Source: Flavobacteriales bacterium (GTDB taxonomy: Bacteria > Bacteroidota > Bacteroidia > Flavobacteriales_D > Sanyastnellaceae). Taken from it: a stretch of 64,000 nucleotides of DNA. The position numbers and the translations under genes were made by a program. Shown here in pieces: positions 15,685 to 23,219 of the stretch (the stretch's first letter is position 1; each line of letters starts with the position of its first letter). The notes under the pieces were generated by a model, which saw only the letters and a list, made by a program, of their open reading frames with translations, was not told the origin of the DNA and ran no database searches. The DNA lies in assembly GCA_019694805.1 (NCBI GenBank), contig JAIBBG010000003.1:124001-188000 (forward strand). The letters run 5' to 3'.

Positions 15685-17412
15685 TTATTTTGAAACTTCT
15701 TCCAATGCGCTTAAGCGAATGTCTTTTACATTCAGCTGCATGGTCACATTTCCGCGGTATTCATTTTCTTCCACCGTAAAAAGCAAATCCACTTCGCTTC
15801 CGCTCAGAAGAGGATCGGCCCATGGGCCAAGATTGAATCCAATGCCGTCAAAAGCCCTTCCCCTCTTTTGTTTTACATGTAGTTTCAGGTGTGCTTTGGT
15901 GTCACCGACGGTTTTCGTAAAACGTTCATTACTGACACCGCGTGTCAAAAACACAGGGTTCATATTACCAGGGCCAAAAGGACCAAACTGACGAAGTATG
16001 CGGAAGAATTTTTCATCTATTTCCTCAAAATCTATCTCCACATCATATTCAATCTGAAGAACAGGCATCTGATGATTGAGCATGCTGCGAACTGCCTGGT
16101 CGAATGACGTTTTGAATGGCTCAAGGTGCTCCATTTGAAGAGTAAGTCCTGCGGCCATGGTGTGACCACCGAATTTTTCCAGCAAGGAAGCACATGAACT
16201 CAACGCATCGAACAGGTCTAATCCTTCGACGGATCGTGCACTACCTGTGAGTTTTTCACCATCTTTTACTAAAACGATAGCGGGCTTATAAAATGATTCC
16301 ACCAACCGAGAAGCAACTATACCTACAACACCCTTATGCCAATTTTCACTATAGACCACAGTGGTGAATTTTTCAGGATGTTCCAAGTCTGAGAGGACCT
16401 GTTCTTGAGCCTCTTTGGTAATTTCTTTATCTAAGTGTTTACGTTGATTGTTGTTTTCTTCAATAGCAGGACTTAGCGCCAGCGCTTCCTCCATGGATTC
16501 AGCCAATAGAAGCTTGACTGCTTGTGTTCCATTGAATATTCTACCTGCGGCATTGATGCGCGGAGCTAAAACAAAAACCACATCCGTGATGGAAAGTGAG
16601 GGTTTTTTAAAACCAGCTTGAAACAACATCGCTTCAATACCAGGACGTTTACGCAAGGCAATTTGTTTCAGGCCATGGTGAGCAAGTACGCGATTTTCAC
16701 CTGTCATAGGTACAATATCTGCACCGATTGAAATGGTGAGCAGGTCGAGATACTCATACAAATCAATCAAAGGATGTTTGTATCTGATACACCAGGCTTG
16801 AAGCAATTTGAACCCAACACCGCAGCCACTCAAACCTTTATATGGATACTCGCAATCTTCCCTTTTGGGATCGAGGACGGCTAAAGCCGGTGGCAGCACA
16901 TCGGGATTATGATGGTCGCAAATGATGACATCGATTCCCTTTCCGGTAGCGTAAGAGACCTTTTCCGAATCTTTGATGCCACAATCGAGCGTGATAATCA
17001 GAGTGGCCCCGATTTCATTTGCATAATCGACACCTTTCAACGAGAAACCATAACCTTCTTCATACCTGTCCGGAATGTAGAAGCCACAGGTAGCCCCCAG
17101 TTTTTGTAAGAAGGAATAGACAACAGTTACAGAAGTCGTACCGTCCACATCATAATCGCCATAAACGAGTATTTTTTCTCCGGATTCGAGCGCTCCCTGC
17201 AATCGCAATACGGCCTTTTCCATGTCTTTCATCAAAAAGGGATCGTGCAAATCATCCAACTGAGGCCTAAAAAATTTCTTCGCAGACTCCATATCTGAAA
17301 TCCCGCGCAGAATGAGCAGTGTAGCGAGTGATTTGCTGATGGTCAGTTCCGACATCAGCTTTTCACAGGTATCGGAATCAACGTTTCCCTTTTTCTTCCA
17401 CATCTTATTCAT
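15685..17412 (-). CDS. recJ: Single-stranded-DNA-specific exonuclease RecJ
   Basis: A 575-residue DHH-family 5'-3' exonuclease for single-stranded DNA, used in recombination and mismatch or base-excision repair. The phosphoesterase core is clear: ILVYGDYDVDGTTSV, ITLDCGIKD, VIICDHHNPD and ALAVLDPKREDCEYPYKGL. The DHHA1 domain has GVVGIVASRLVESFYKPAIV, then TGSARSVEGLDL and FGGHTMAAGLTL. A C-terminal OB-like domain follows. The length matches bacterial RecJ. The start is ATG 17412, with ATG 17403 as an alternative. It is followed by thiL after 40 nt and probably co-transcribed with it. It is divergent from the cysteine-rich lipoprotein gene. Confidence 0.95.
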   Translation of the reverse strand: MNKMWKKKGNVDSDTCEKLMSELTISKSLATLLILRGISDMESAKKFFRPQLDDLHDPFLMKDMEKAVLRLQGALESGEKILVYGDYDVDGTTSVTVVYSFLQKLGATCGFYIPDRYEEGYGFSLKGVDYANEIGATLIITLDCGIKDSEKVSYATGKGIDVIICDHHNPDVLPPALAVLDPKREDCEYPYKGLSGCGVGFKLLQAWCIRYKHPLIDLYEYLDLLTISIGADIVPMTGENRVLAHHGLKQIALRKRPGIEAMLFQAGFKKPSLSITDVVFVLAPRINAAGRIFNGTQAVKLLLAESMEEALALSPAIEENNNQRKHLDKEITKEAQEQVLSDLEHPEKFTTVVYSENWHKGVVGIVASRLVESFYKPAIVLVKDGEKLTGSARSVEGLDLFDALSSCASLLEKFGGHTMAAGLTLQMEHLEPFKTSFDQAVRSMLNHQMPVLQIEYDVEIDFEEIDEKFFRILRQFGPFGPGNMNPVFLTRGVSNERFTKTVGDTKAHLKLHVKQKRGRAFDGIGFNLGPWADPLLSGSEVDLLFTVEENEYRGNVTMQLNVKDIRLSALEEVSK

Positions 17413-17553
17413 GACGCGTAGATAGGGTGAATTCTCCCTCGGTGGTAATTTCAGTTATGCCTATACGGCATGAATTATGGCGTTTTTTGGAAGAAAACGA
17501 ATGTTAACTGAAGTATTCAACAGCCATTTTGTGAGTTCATGCAACCAAAGGCT

Positions 17554-17583
17554 TTTGAAATTGGACTTGTATACGTATTTTCG
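17554..17583 (+). promoter_or_regulatory. Promoter of the cysteine-rich lipoprotein gene (TTCG-type -7 box)
   Basis: -33 TTTG (17554-17557), 18-nt spacer, then TATTTTCG (17576-17583), which differs from TAnnTTTG only by C at the seventh position. Transcription would start near 17590, 16 nt before ATG 17606. This supports the short form of the protein and rules out the in-frame upstream start. Confidence 0.55.
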
Positions 17584-17605
17584 AAACCTGTTAATAACTC
17601 AAAAA

Positions 17606-18721
17606 ATGAAGCTTCGTTCCTATCTGATTATTTTCATGACTGCCATGGCAGGCTCTTTTTTTCTTGCCAGCTGTCTGAATGAAGAAAACAAGATTCCACC
17701 AAATTGTTATGATGGAATCATGAATAATGGAGAAAATCCAGAAGGTTATATTGACCGTAACACAGGCCAGATAATGCTTGACTGCGGTGGTACTTGCGAA
17801 CCATGCGACCACTGCGCCAATGGTTATTACGAACCGTGGGAAGATGAAGACTGGGTTGACTGTGGAGGTGAATGCGGTCCTTGCCCTCAGTGTGCAAATG
17901 GTATCATGGACGGCGACGAAGTTGCTATTGACTGCGGTGGTTCCTGCGGAGGTTGCGAGCAATTGTGCAACGATGGCCTATTGAATGGTTACGAAGATCA
18001 GATCGACTGTGAAGACGAAGATGACGTAGAACAGGGTGGTTGCGATTTCTGTCCAACATGTGTTGACGGAATCCTCAACGGCGATGAAAAAGGAATCGAC
18101 TGTGGTGGTCCAGATTGCCCTCCATGTTGCTCAACAGGTAGCTGCGTCAATGGAGTTATGGACGGAATGGAGTTCAACACAGACTGCGGAGGAAATACTT
18201 GCTACGATTGTGATAGCGTGCTTACATGGAAAATCGGTGGTACGAGCTACTACACCCCATCTATCATCATCAACAAAACTCAGAGCCCGGTTCCAAACCC
18301 AACTGTTCTTGAATTCACGAGCTGTGTAGCAATTGAACCTGATGATGAGTTCCTGACACCAATGGGTCAGATCACCTTGAAAATTACTGAGCCTGCAATC
18401 ACCGGTTGGCCTGTTTCCGGATCAGCGAGCATTGCTTTCCCAAGCCCGAATGCCACTACGGCTGACTATGAAATTACGTTCATTGATGATATGGGATCCT
18501 CTTATTCTACAAGCAATTTGGATGGAGAAGGGGTATTCGTATTGACAAAGGTTGCTACATTGGTTATACCAAACAGTACCACTGATGGATGTAATAAACT
18601 GCCCGGCACATATTATTACTACCGAGGTAGCTTTAGCGGTACCTTGAAAACCGCGGATCTTGAGCCATTGACGGTTCAATGTTCATTAGGATTCTTCCAG
18701 GTGACATTCTTTGTCCCTTGA
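17606..18721 (+). CDS. Lipoprotein with six tandem cysteine-rich (DCGG) modules
   Basis: A 371-residue protein. The lipoprotein signal (KLRSYLIIFMTAMAGSFFLA followed by SC) predicts lipid attachment at the Cys. Residues ~33-200 contain six modules of the pattern C-x-[DN]-G-x(5-20)-E-x3-D-C-G-G-x-C-x2-C (17704-18213), each with four to six cysteines and many acidic residues. The fourth module lacks the GG. The C-terminal ~165 residues are beta-rich (LTWKIGGTSYYTPSII) with two further cysteines. The module suggests disulphide-bonded, possibly calcium-binding loops on the cell surface or periplasm. I do not recognise a named family for it. The frame extends back to 17477, but the promoter and lipobox place the start at 17606. 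It is monocistronic, with a strong terminator at 18741. Confidence 0.7.
   Translation: MKLRSYLIIFMTAMAGSFFLASCLNEENKIPPNCYDGIMNNGENPEGYIDRNTGQIMLDCGGTCEPCDHCANGYYEPWEDEDWVDCGGECGPCPQCANGIMDGDEVAIDCGGSCGGCEQLCNDGLLNGYEDQIDCEDEDDVEQGGCDFCPTCVDGILNGDEKGIDCGGPDCPPCCSTGSCVNGVMDGMEFNTDCGGNTCYDCDSVLTWKIGGTSYYTPSIIINKTQSPVPNPTVLEFTSCVAIEPDDEFLTPMGQITLKITEPAITGWPVSGSASIAFPSPNATTADYEITFIDDMGSSYSTSNLDGEGVFVLTKVATLVIPNSTTDGCNKLPGTYYYYRGSFSGTLKTADLEPLTVQCSLGFFQVTFFVP
17704..18213 (+). repeat. Six tandem cysteine-rich protein modules
   Basis: Within the lipoprotein gene, six units encode variants of CANGIMDGDEVAIDCGGSC. Unit length varies between about 24 and 36 residues. The second and third end in CGPC and CGGC; the fourth is divergent (DCEDEDDVEQGGC). 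The units are alike at protein level but not close copies at DNA level, so the array is old. Confidence 0.7.
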
Positions 18722-18740
18722 TAACTGAATAAACGATAAG

Positions 18741-18768
18741 AGGCCGTCCCGAAGGGGCGGCCTTTTTA
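18741..18768 (+). terminator. Rho-independent terminator after the cysteine-rich lipoprotein gene
   Basis: A ten-base-pair stem AGGCCGTCCC/GGGGCGGCCT with a GAA loop (one G-T pair) is followed by TTTTT. It lies 20 nt after the stop codon and insulates the downstream prs promoter. Confidence 0.9.
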
Positions 18769-18803
18769 TTTTCACGGAATTTCATTGTAAATCAGACCAA
18801 ATC

Positions 18804-18836
18804 TTTGTTCTAAAGACCCGAGCCACAGTATATTTG
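18804..18836 (+). promoter_or_regulatory. Promoter of the prs-rplY-pth operon
   Basis: -33 TTTG (18804-18807), 21-nt spacer, -7 TATATTTG (18829-18836) followed by C. This matches the Bacteroidetes consensus in both boxes and spacing. Predicted transcript start is near 18843, about 22 nt before ATG 18865. Confidence 0.75.
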
Positions 18837-18864
18837 CGCCCCCAAAAAAGGAAATCCGCATACC

Positions 18865-19806
18865 ATGAATGATATGGTGAAAATACTGGCCGGCTCGGCA
18901 TCTCAATATCTCGGTGAATCCATTGCCCGTGATTTTGGAGTGGAATTGGGCAATGTGATCATACAACGGTTCAGTGACGGAGAATTCCAGCCGTCTATCG
19001 AAGAAACGGTACGGGGTAAAGATGTAGTCATCATTCAGTCAACATTTCCACCGAGTGATAACCTCATGGAATTGCTTTTGCTGATTGACGCCGCGAAAAG
19101 GGCATCAGCCAAACGCATCGTTGCTGTGATTCCATATTTCGGATTAGCCAGACAAGATAGAAAGGACAAGCCGCGTGTAGCTATTGGGGCGAAATTGGCA
19201 GCAAACCTATTGACTGCAGCTGGAGTTGATCGTGTCATCACCATGGACCTTCATGCAGAACAAATTCAAGGGTTTTTTGAAGTGCCAGTTGACCATCTGT
19301 ATGCTTCAACCATTTTTATTCCTTACCTCAAGAGTTTAAATATTCCAGATTTATTGATTGCTGCTCCAGATACCGGCGGTACCAAACGTGCTAACGCATA
19401 TTCAAAACTTCTTGGTTGCGACCTTGCTATATGCTACAAGCAAAGAAAAGTGGCGAATCAGGTGGATAGTATGACTGTGATTGGTGATGTGAAGGGTAAA
19501 AACGTGGTTATCGTGGATGACATGTGTGACACAGCGGGCACACTCTGCAAAGCGGCAGATGTGATGCTTGCCAATGGCGCCAAATCTGTTCGCGCACTGT
19601 GCACACACCCAGTACTCAGTGGTGAGGCATATGAGCGAATTGATCGATCATCATTACTCGAAGTTTTTGTTACTGATAGTATCCCATTGAAAGCAGACAG
19701 ACCGAAAGACAAAATCAAAGTTCTCCCGGTTTCTGGATTATTCAGCGGAGTGCTGCATAACCTCATGGAGAACAAGAGCATCAGTTCCAATTTTATTATT
19801 TCGTAA
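18865..19806 (+). CDS. prs: Ribose-phosphate pyrophosphokinase (PRPP synthetase)
   Basis: A 313-residue cytosolic enzyme transferring pyrophosphate from ATP to ribose 5-phosphate to make PRPP for purine, pyrimidine, His, Trp and NAD synthesis. Characteristic segments: VIIQRFSDGEFQPSIEETVRG, IPYFGLARQDRKDKPRVAIGA with the flexible-loop Arg, VDRVITMDLHAEQIQGFF, and the PRPP loop VVIVDDMCDTAGTLCKAA. Length is normal for the class I enzyme. It leads an operon with rplY (22 nt) and pth (37 nt), a widespread bacterial order. ATG 18865 is used; ATG 18874 is possible. A consensus promoter lies at 18804-18836. Confidence 0.96.
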   Translation: MNDMVKILAGSASQYLGESIARDFGVELGNVIIQRFSDGEFQPSIEETVRGKDVVIIQSTFPPSDNLMELLLLIDAAKRASAKRIVAVIPYFGLARQDRKDKPRVAIGAKLAANLLTAAGVDRVITMDLHAEQIQGFFEVPVDHLYASTIFIPYLKSLNIPDLLIAAPDTGGTKRANAYSKLLGCDLAICYKQRKVANQVDSMTVIGDVKGKNVVIVDDMCDTAGTLCKAADVMLANGAKSVRALCTHPVLSGEAYERIDRSSLLEVFVTDSIPLKADRPKDKIKVLPVSGLFSGVLHNLMENKSISSNFIIS

Positions 19807-19828
19807 AACATAAATTCAATATAAACAC

Positions 19829-20419
19829 ATGAAACAAGTCTCATTGAGCGGTTCTCCAAGAGAGAGCGTAGGAAGAAAAGGCGCAGAGGAATTGCGTAAA
19901 AGTGGTCGCATTCCCGGTGTTATCTACGGTGGTGCAAATCAAGTTGCATTCAGCGTTTTGAAAAATGATTGGGATAAGATCGTAAGTCGTCCCGATACTC
20001 TTCAAATCAACATTGAAGTTGGCGGTAAGACATTTCCAACCATCATTCAGGAAATGCAAATGAATCCTGTAACTGATCGAGTAACTCACATTGACTTATT
20101 GGAATTGGTACCAGGTAAAGCAGTTAGAACAACACTTCCTGTTCGTACTACCGGAACCTCAGAAGGTGTACGCAGCGGTGGTCGTCTTTTGCAGAATTAC
20201 CGTAAAGTAAGAATCAGCGGTAAACCTGAGTTTATTCCAGACGATATCCAACTCGACATTACCGATTTGAAAATTGGAGATATGATTCGCGTGCGTGATA
20301 TCAAAATTGAAGGTTGCACAGTTCTCGAAGCAGAAGCTTCAGCAGTTGTAACTGTTCAAATGACTCGTGCGGCTATGGCAGATGCTGCTGCTGCAGATGC
20401 TGCTGATAAGAAGAAATAA
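19829..20419 (+). CDS. rplY: 50S ribosomal protein L25 (general stress protein Ctc form)
   Basis: A 196-residue long-form L25. The N-terminal 5S-rRNA-binding domain has LSGSPRESVGRKGAEELRKS, GRIPGVIYGG and IIQEMQMNPVTDRVTHIDLL. The C-terminal TL5-type domain has VRTTLPVRTTGTSEGVRSGG, GRLLQNYRKVRISGKPEFIP and ITDLKIGDMIRVRDI. The Ala/Asp/Lys-rich tail is low complexity, as is common in this family. L25 binds 5S rRNA in the large subunit; the Ctc form is stress-linked in some bacteria. It sits between prs and pth in the same transcription unit. Confidence 0.95.
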   Translation: MKQVSLSGSPRESVGRKGAEELRKSGRIPGVIYGGANQVAFSVLKNDWDKIVSRPDTLQINIEVGGKTFPTIIQEMQMNPVTDRVTHIDLLELVPGKAVRTTLPVRTTGTSEGVRSGGRLLQNYRKVRISGKPEFIPDDIQLDITDLKIGDMIRVRDIKIEGCTVLEAEASAVVTVQMTRAAMADAAAADAADKKK

Positions 20420-20456
20420 TCTATTGTTTCTGCCTTAAGCAGGTCATTCATATCAC

Positions 20457-21020
20457 ATGAAATACCTCATCGTTGGCCTCGGTAATATTGGATCAGAATA
20501 TGCCAATACCAGGCACAACATTGGATTTAGAATATTGGACGCTCTCGCCGGAGCGTCCAATATTGTTTTTAAGACTGATCGATACGCTGATGTTGCAAGC
20601 CTCAAACACAAAGGCAAGACTTTTATCCTCATCAAACCATCAACGTATATGAACCTTAGTGGTAATGCTGTAAGATATTGGATGCAGCAGGAAAACATAC
20701 CTCTGGAGCATGTTTTGGTGCTCACTGATGATCTCGCTCTTCCTATCGGAAAACTGCGCTTACGTGGTCAAGGGAGTGATGGTGGACACAACGGTCTGAA
20801 GCACATCAATGAAACACTTCAAACACAACAATATGCAAGATTGAGATTCGGCATCAGCGCTGAATTTGCTAAAGGCAAACAGGTTGATTATGTTTTGGGT
20901 AATTGGACGGAAGAAGAGGAGAAGATACTACCAGCGAGCATTGAAGAGGCATGTAAAGCGATTCTCAGTTTTGCGCACATTGGTCTTGCTCGCACCATGA
21001 ATCAATTCAATACGAAGTAG
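20457..21020 (+). CDS. pth: Peptidyl-tRNA hydrolase
   Basis: A 187-residue enzyme that frees tRNAs from peptidyl-tRNA dropped by ribosomes. The N-terminus [19 protein letters not shown] carries the conserved Asn10 and catalytic His20. Other hallmarks are [28 protein letters not shown] with the catalytic Asp, and [12 protein letters not shown]. The length is normal. It is the last gene of the prs-rplY-pth operon and converges on the anti-sigma gene with a 10-nt gap. Oddly, codons 25-38 contain a perfect 14-bp inverted repeat followed by a T run, which looks like an intrinsic terminator inside the coding sequence. Confidence 0.96.
   Translation: MKYLIVGLGNIGSEYANTRHNIGFRILDALAGASNIVFKTDRYADVASLKHKGKTFILIKPSTYMNLSGNAVRYWMQQENIPLEHVLVLTDDLALPIGKLRLRGQGSDGGHNGLKHINETLQTQQYARLRFGISAEFAKGKQVDYVLGNWTEEEEKILPASIEEACKAILSFAHIGLARTMNQFNTK
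20531..20570 (+). promoter_or_regulatory. Terminator-like perfect hairpin inside pth
   Basis: AATATTGGACGCTC (20531-20544) is the exact reverse complement of GAGCGTCCAATATT (20551-20564), with a six-base loop TCGCCG and GTTTTT directly after. Sense-strand geometry equals a rho-independent terminator, yet it encodes residues 25-36 just after the catalytic His20. A translating ribosome would melt it. It may act as an attenuator or a polarity site limiting pth mRNA; this role is inferred. Confidence 0.6.
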
Positions 21021-21030
21021 GATAAGGTTA

Positions 21031-22602
21031 TTATCTACCTGTCGCTTTATCTACAATTTGTTCCACCAGACCTATCAAGCCATGTCGTTTGCGATCTCGG
21101 TCTTGTGCTGGATTGAGTCTTTCGCGATCGATGCTGAAAGGACCAAGCTTGATTCTCAGTCGGTCTTCGGTTTCAATGTTGGCGACTTCTTGGGTTTCCT
21201 TTTTTACGTTTTCCAAACGGGTAACTTGTCTTTCAGCCAATGAATAGGCGAGGGTATTTTCCAACTTATCCGCCGCCGCTCTACCCAGAATCGTAAACAA
21301 ATTTTCTGCAGGCTGTATTGTTGATTGGTTCGGCTGTTCAGTTGCCTGCTGATAAACCAATGCCATATCCGGTGTCATAAAATCAAGTTCTGGCAGATGA
21401 TGTTGAATGGGCAATAGTCCATCAAGGCTCTTCATAGGTTCGAGAGCAATGGCCTCGGCTATAAATTCTGAATTGATGTGCGCTAAGTGCTGCGATCCGC
21501 TGCTTTGTTCTTTTTGTGTTTGGGATGGATGCTCAGGCGTAATGGTTTCTGAAGGTTGTTTAGCAACCGTTGATTCCTGAGGCGAATTGTTTGGTGCTTG
21601 AATAGCAAGCTGTGATTTTGCATCCAATGTCTGTTCGCTGGATTGTGCAAGCTCACGAACAACCTCTTGTTGTTTTTCTTGAGCAAAATCCGAATCTATG
21701 CCAGTTCTTGTATAACTGAACCAAATCAAAGTTGCGACAGCCGCAGCAACTCCTCCTGCGTACGCAAAATATCGGCGTAGTGGAATAACAACGGTAGCTT
21801 TTCTATACAGTGAGGACTTCTCTTCAAAACGGATCTGAACGGGTGGAGTGAGTTTCGTTTTGAGGAGATCCTGATAATACTTTGCAGCGGTATGATCGGC
21901 ACTCATCATTTTCTCCGCTTGAGATTTCTCTTTTCCCGTCAAATCTCCTTCTGCTAATGCAGCGAGAATCATATCGATATTGCTCATATCAACTTGAGCA
22001 TCGAAAATCAACGTGGATTTATAAGGATAGGGCAGAGCTATGTGGTTAAGCTTTGTTTTGACAAGCGCCTCATACTTGTGTCGAAAGTCGAGATCCGTTT
22101 TGATGCGACTTTCAAATTGCATGAGCTGCTCTTGATTATGTTCACCTTCGATGATAGAAATAATCAACCACTCATCTTCCAAACCATCGGGCCATAGATT
22201 GTACAGCAGATTTGATTTCTGGCCGAAAACAACTTGTGGAGGAATGAGTTTGGTTTTGTGTATCGTGTTAAAGTGATACCACAAACCGGGAGTCGATTCA
22301 AGCGCCAGTTTTAATTGAAGTTGTTCTTCTGGATTGAGATCAGATTCTACACTTTTTGCCAAAAGTTCGTTCAGTGTTGGGCTAATGGCATCTTCAGTCT
22401 TTTTGAGTGATTCTTTATCATGGAAGTTCAATTCAGACGGTAGCGGAAATGATTCAGGCAGCTGTTTCAGTGCATTGAACTCTTCTGCAATATCTGGGTT
22501 CAGCAACAGGAAAGCATGGAGCTCCGCAACGGCTTCATCGTTGAGGTTGCCATCGAGATAATCGATGAGCCATACTTCATAATTTTCTCTGTTGATATTC
22601 AT
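21031..22602 (-). CDS. Membrane anti-sigma protein with four tandem N-terminal modules
   Basis: A 523-residue protein. Residues 8-268 contain four related ~60-residue helical modules. The first (YEVWLIDYLDGNLNDEAVAE) is the usual N-terminus of Bacteroidetes anti-sigma factors. Modules 2-4 each carry a KTKL motif, at 116, 182 and 248, exactly 66 residues apart, followed by a K-S-x-L near 129, 195 and 262. A single membrane helix (about 279-297, YFAYAGGVAAAVATLIWF) leads to a Gln/Ser/Glu-rich periplasmic region, with a last segment LRIKLGPFSIDRERLNP. It lies one base after the ECF sigma gene. ATG 22602 is chosen over an upstream TTG (22611) that would overlap the sigma stop. Anti-sigma function is inferred from architecture and coupling. 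Confidence 0.75.
   Translation of the reverse strand: MNINRENYEVWLIDYLDGNLNDEAVAELHAFLLLNPDIAEEFNALKQLPESFPLPSELNFHDKESLKKTEDAISPTLNELLAKSVESDLNPEEQLQLKLALESTPGLWYHFNTIHKTKLIPPQVVFGQKSNLLYNLWPDGLEDEWLIISIIEGEHNQEQLMQFESRIKTDLDFRHKYEALVKTKLNHIALPYPYKSTLIFDAQVDMSNIDMILAALAEGDLTGKEKSQAEKMMSADHTAAKYYQDLLKTKLTPPVQIRFEEKSSLYRKATVVIPLRRYFAYAGGVAAAVATLIWFSYTRTGIDSDFAQEKQQEVVRELAQSSEQTLDAKSQLAIQAPNNSPQESTVAKQPSETITPEHPSQTQKEQSSGSQHLAHINSEFIAEAIALEPMKSLDGLLPIQHHLPELDFMTPDMALVYQQATEQPNQSTIQPAENLFTILGRAAADKLENTLAYSLAERQVTRLENVKKETQEVANIETEDRLRIKLGPFSIDRERLNPAQDRDRKRHGLIGLVEQIVDKATGR
21799..22581 (-). repeat. Four tandem anti-sigma-like modules (protein-level repeat)
   Basis: Module spans in residues are about 8-68, 78-134, 143-199 and 209-268. 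Shared pattern: L-x(2)-x-x-[EDG]-x-[LH]-x(3)-E-Q, a helix, Y-x(2)-L-x-K-T-K-L, P-P or similar, and [FY]-x(2)-K-S-x-L. The DNA copies have diverged strongly; the repeat is visible only in protein. Confidence 0.6.
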
Positions 22603-22603
22603 C

Positions 22604-23095
22604 TTACACAACGTTCTCCAATTTGACGATATACTCTTTTAAAGCAATTCTTCCACGGTATATGTACACCTTCACTTGGGATTCGTTTAACCCAGTTATT
22701 TTTTCGATGTCTTCGTAACTATAACCTTCATAATCTCGCAACATAATGACGCTTTTCTGTACGGGCGGCAATCTATCTAATGCTTCCTGAAGGATCTCCT
22801 GAAGGTCACTATACTGGCGGTTTGAGCCTGTTTGCATGGTAGCCATTTCTTCTGCTTGGTAGTCGATATGGCGTTTTTCCCTTCTCATCTGATCAATCAT
22901 GGTGTGATATCCGGCGGTAAAAATGTAGCTCTTCGCTTTTTCAAAACTGACATCCTCAACTTTCATCCACAACTTGGCATATGTATCCTGAACCAGATCG
23001 CGTGCTTTATCCTTATCTCTGACGTTCTTCAGAAGAAAACGATATAGCCCGTCTGAATGCAGGTCAACACACTGGTTGTATTCTGTCACAGTCAT
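22604..23095 (-). CDS. ECF-type sigma factor
   Basis: A 163-residue sigma-70 family factor. Region 2 covers residues 10-75 (DGLYRFLLKNVRDKDKARDL, VQDTYAKLWMKVEDVSFEKA, KSYIFTAGYHTMIDQMRREK). Region 4 covers 105-160 (LQEALDRLPPVQKSVIMLRD, EGYSYEDIEKITGLNESQVK, VYIYRGRIALKEYI). It belongs to the small RpoE-like factors abundant in Bacteroidetes. Its stop is one base from the ATG of the four-module anti-sigma gene, so they form an operon. No exact -7 box is present upstream; CATCTTTG at about 23112-23119 on the minus strand differs by one base. Confidence 0.92.
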   Translation of the reverse strand: MTVTEYNQCVDLHSDGLYRFLLKNVRDKDKARDLVQDTYAKLWMKVEDVSFEKAKSYIFTAGYHTMIDQMRREKRHIDYQAEEMATMQTGSNRQYSDLQEILQEALDRLPPVQKSVIMLRDYEGYSYEDIEKITGLNESQVKVYIYRGRIALKEYIVKLENVV

Positions 23096-23166
23096 GATTA
23101 CAGAAGAGTTCTTTCAAAGATGAGACGATGGGACATTTGAATAGTTACAACAAGCTGTTTTTTTTG

Positions 23167-23197
23167 AAAAAAAAAGCCCCACACAAGGCGGGGCTTT
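23167..23197 (-). terminator. Rho-independent terminator after the acidic lipoprotein gene
   Basis: Stem AAAGCCCC (23173-23180)/GGGGCTTT (23190-23197) with a nine-base loop. On the minus strand it is followed by a long T run (the A tract at 23167-23175). It lies 22 nt after the stop at 23220 and separates that operon from the sigma gene. Confidence 0.85.
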
Positions 23198-23219
23198 AAA
23201 ATTATGAGTGATAAGATGC

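Noticed and set aside
17477-17605. Upstream start for the cysteine-rich lipoprotein
   Set aside because: The promoter at 17554-17583 and the lipobox place the start at 17606; a lipoprotein signal cannot sit behind a 43-residue leader.
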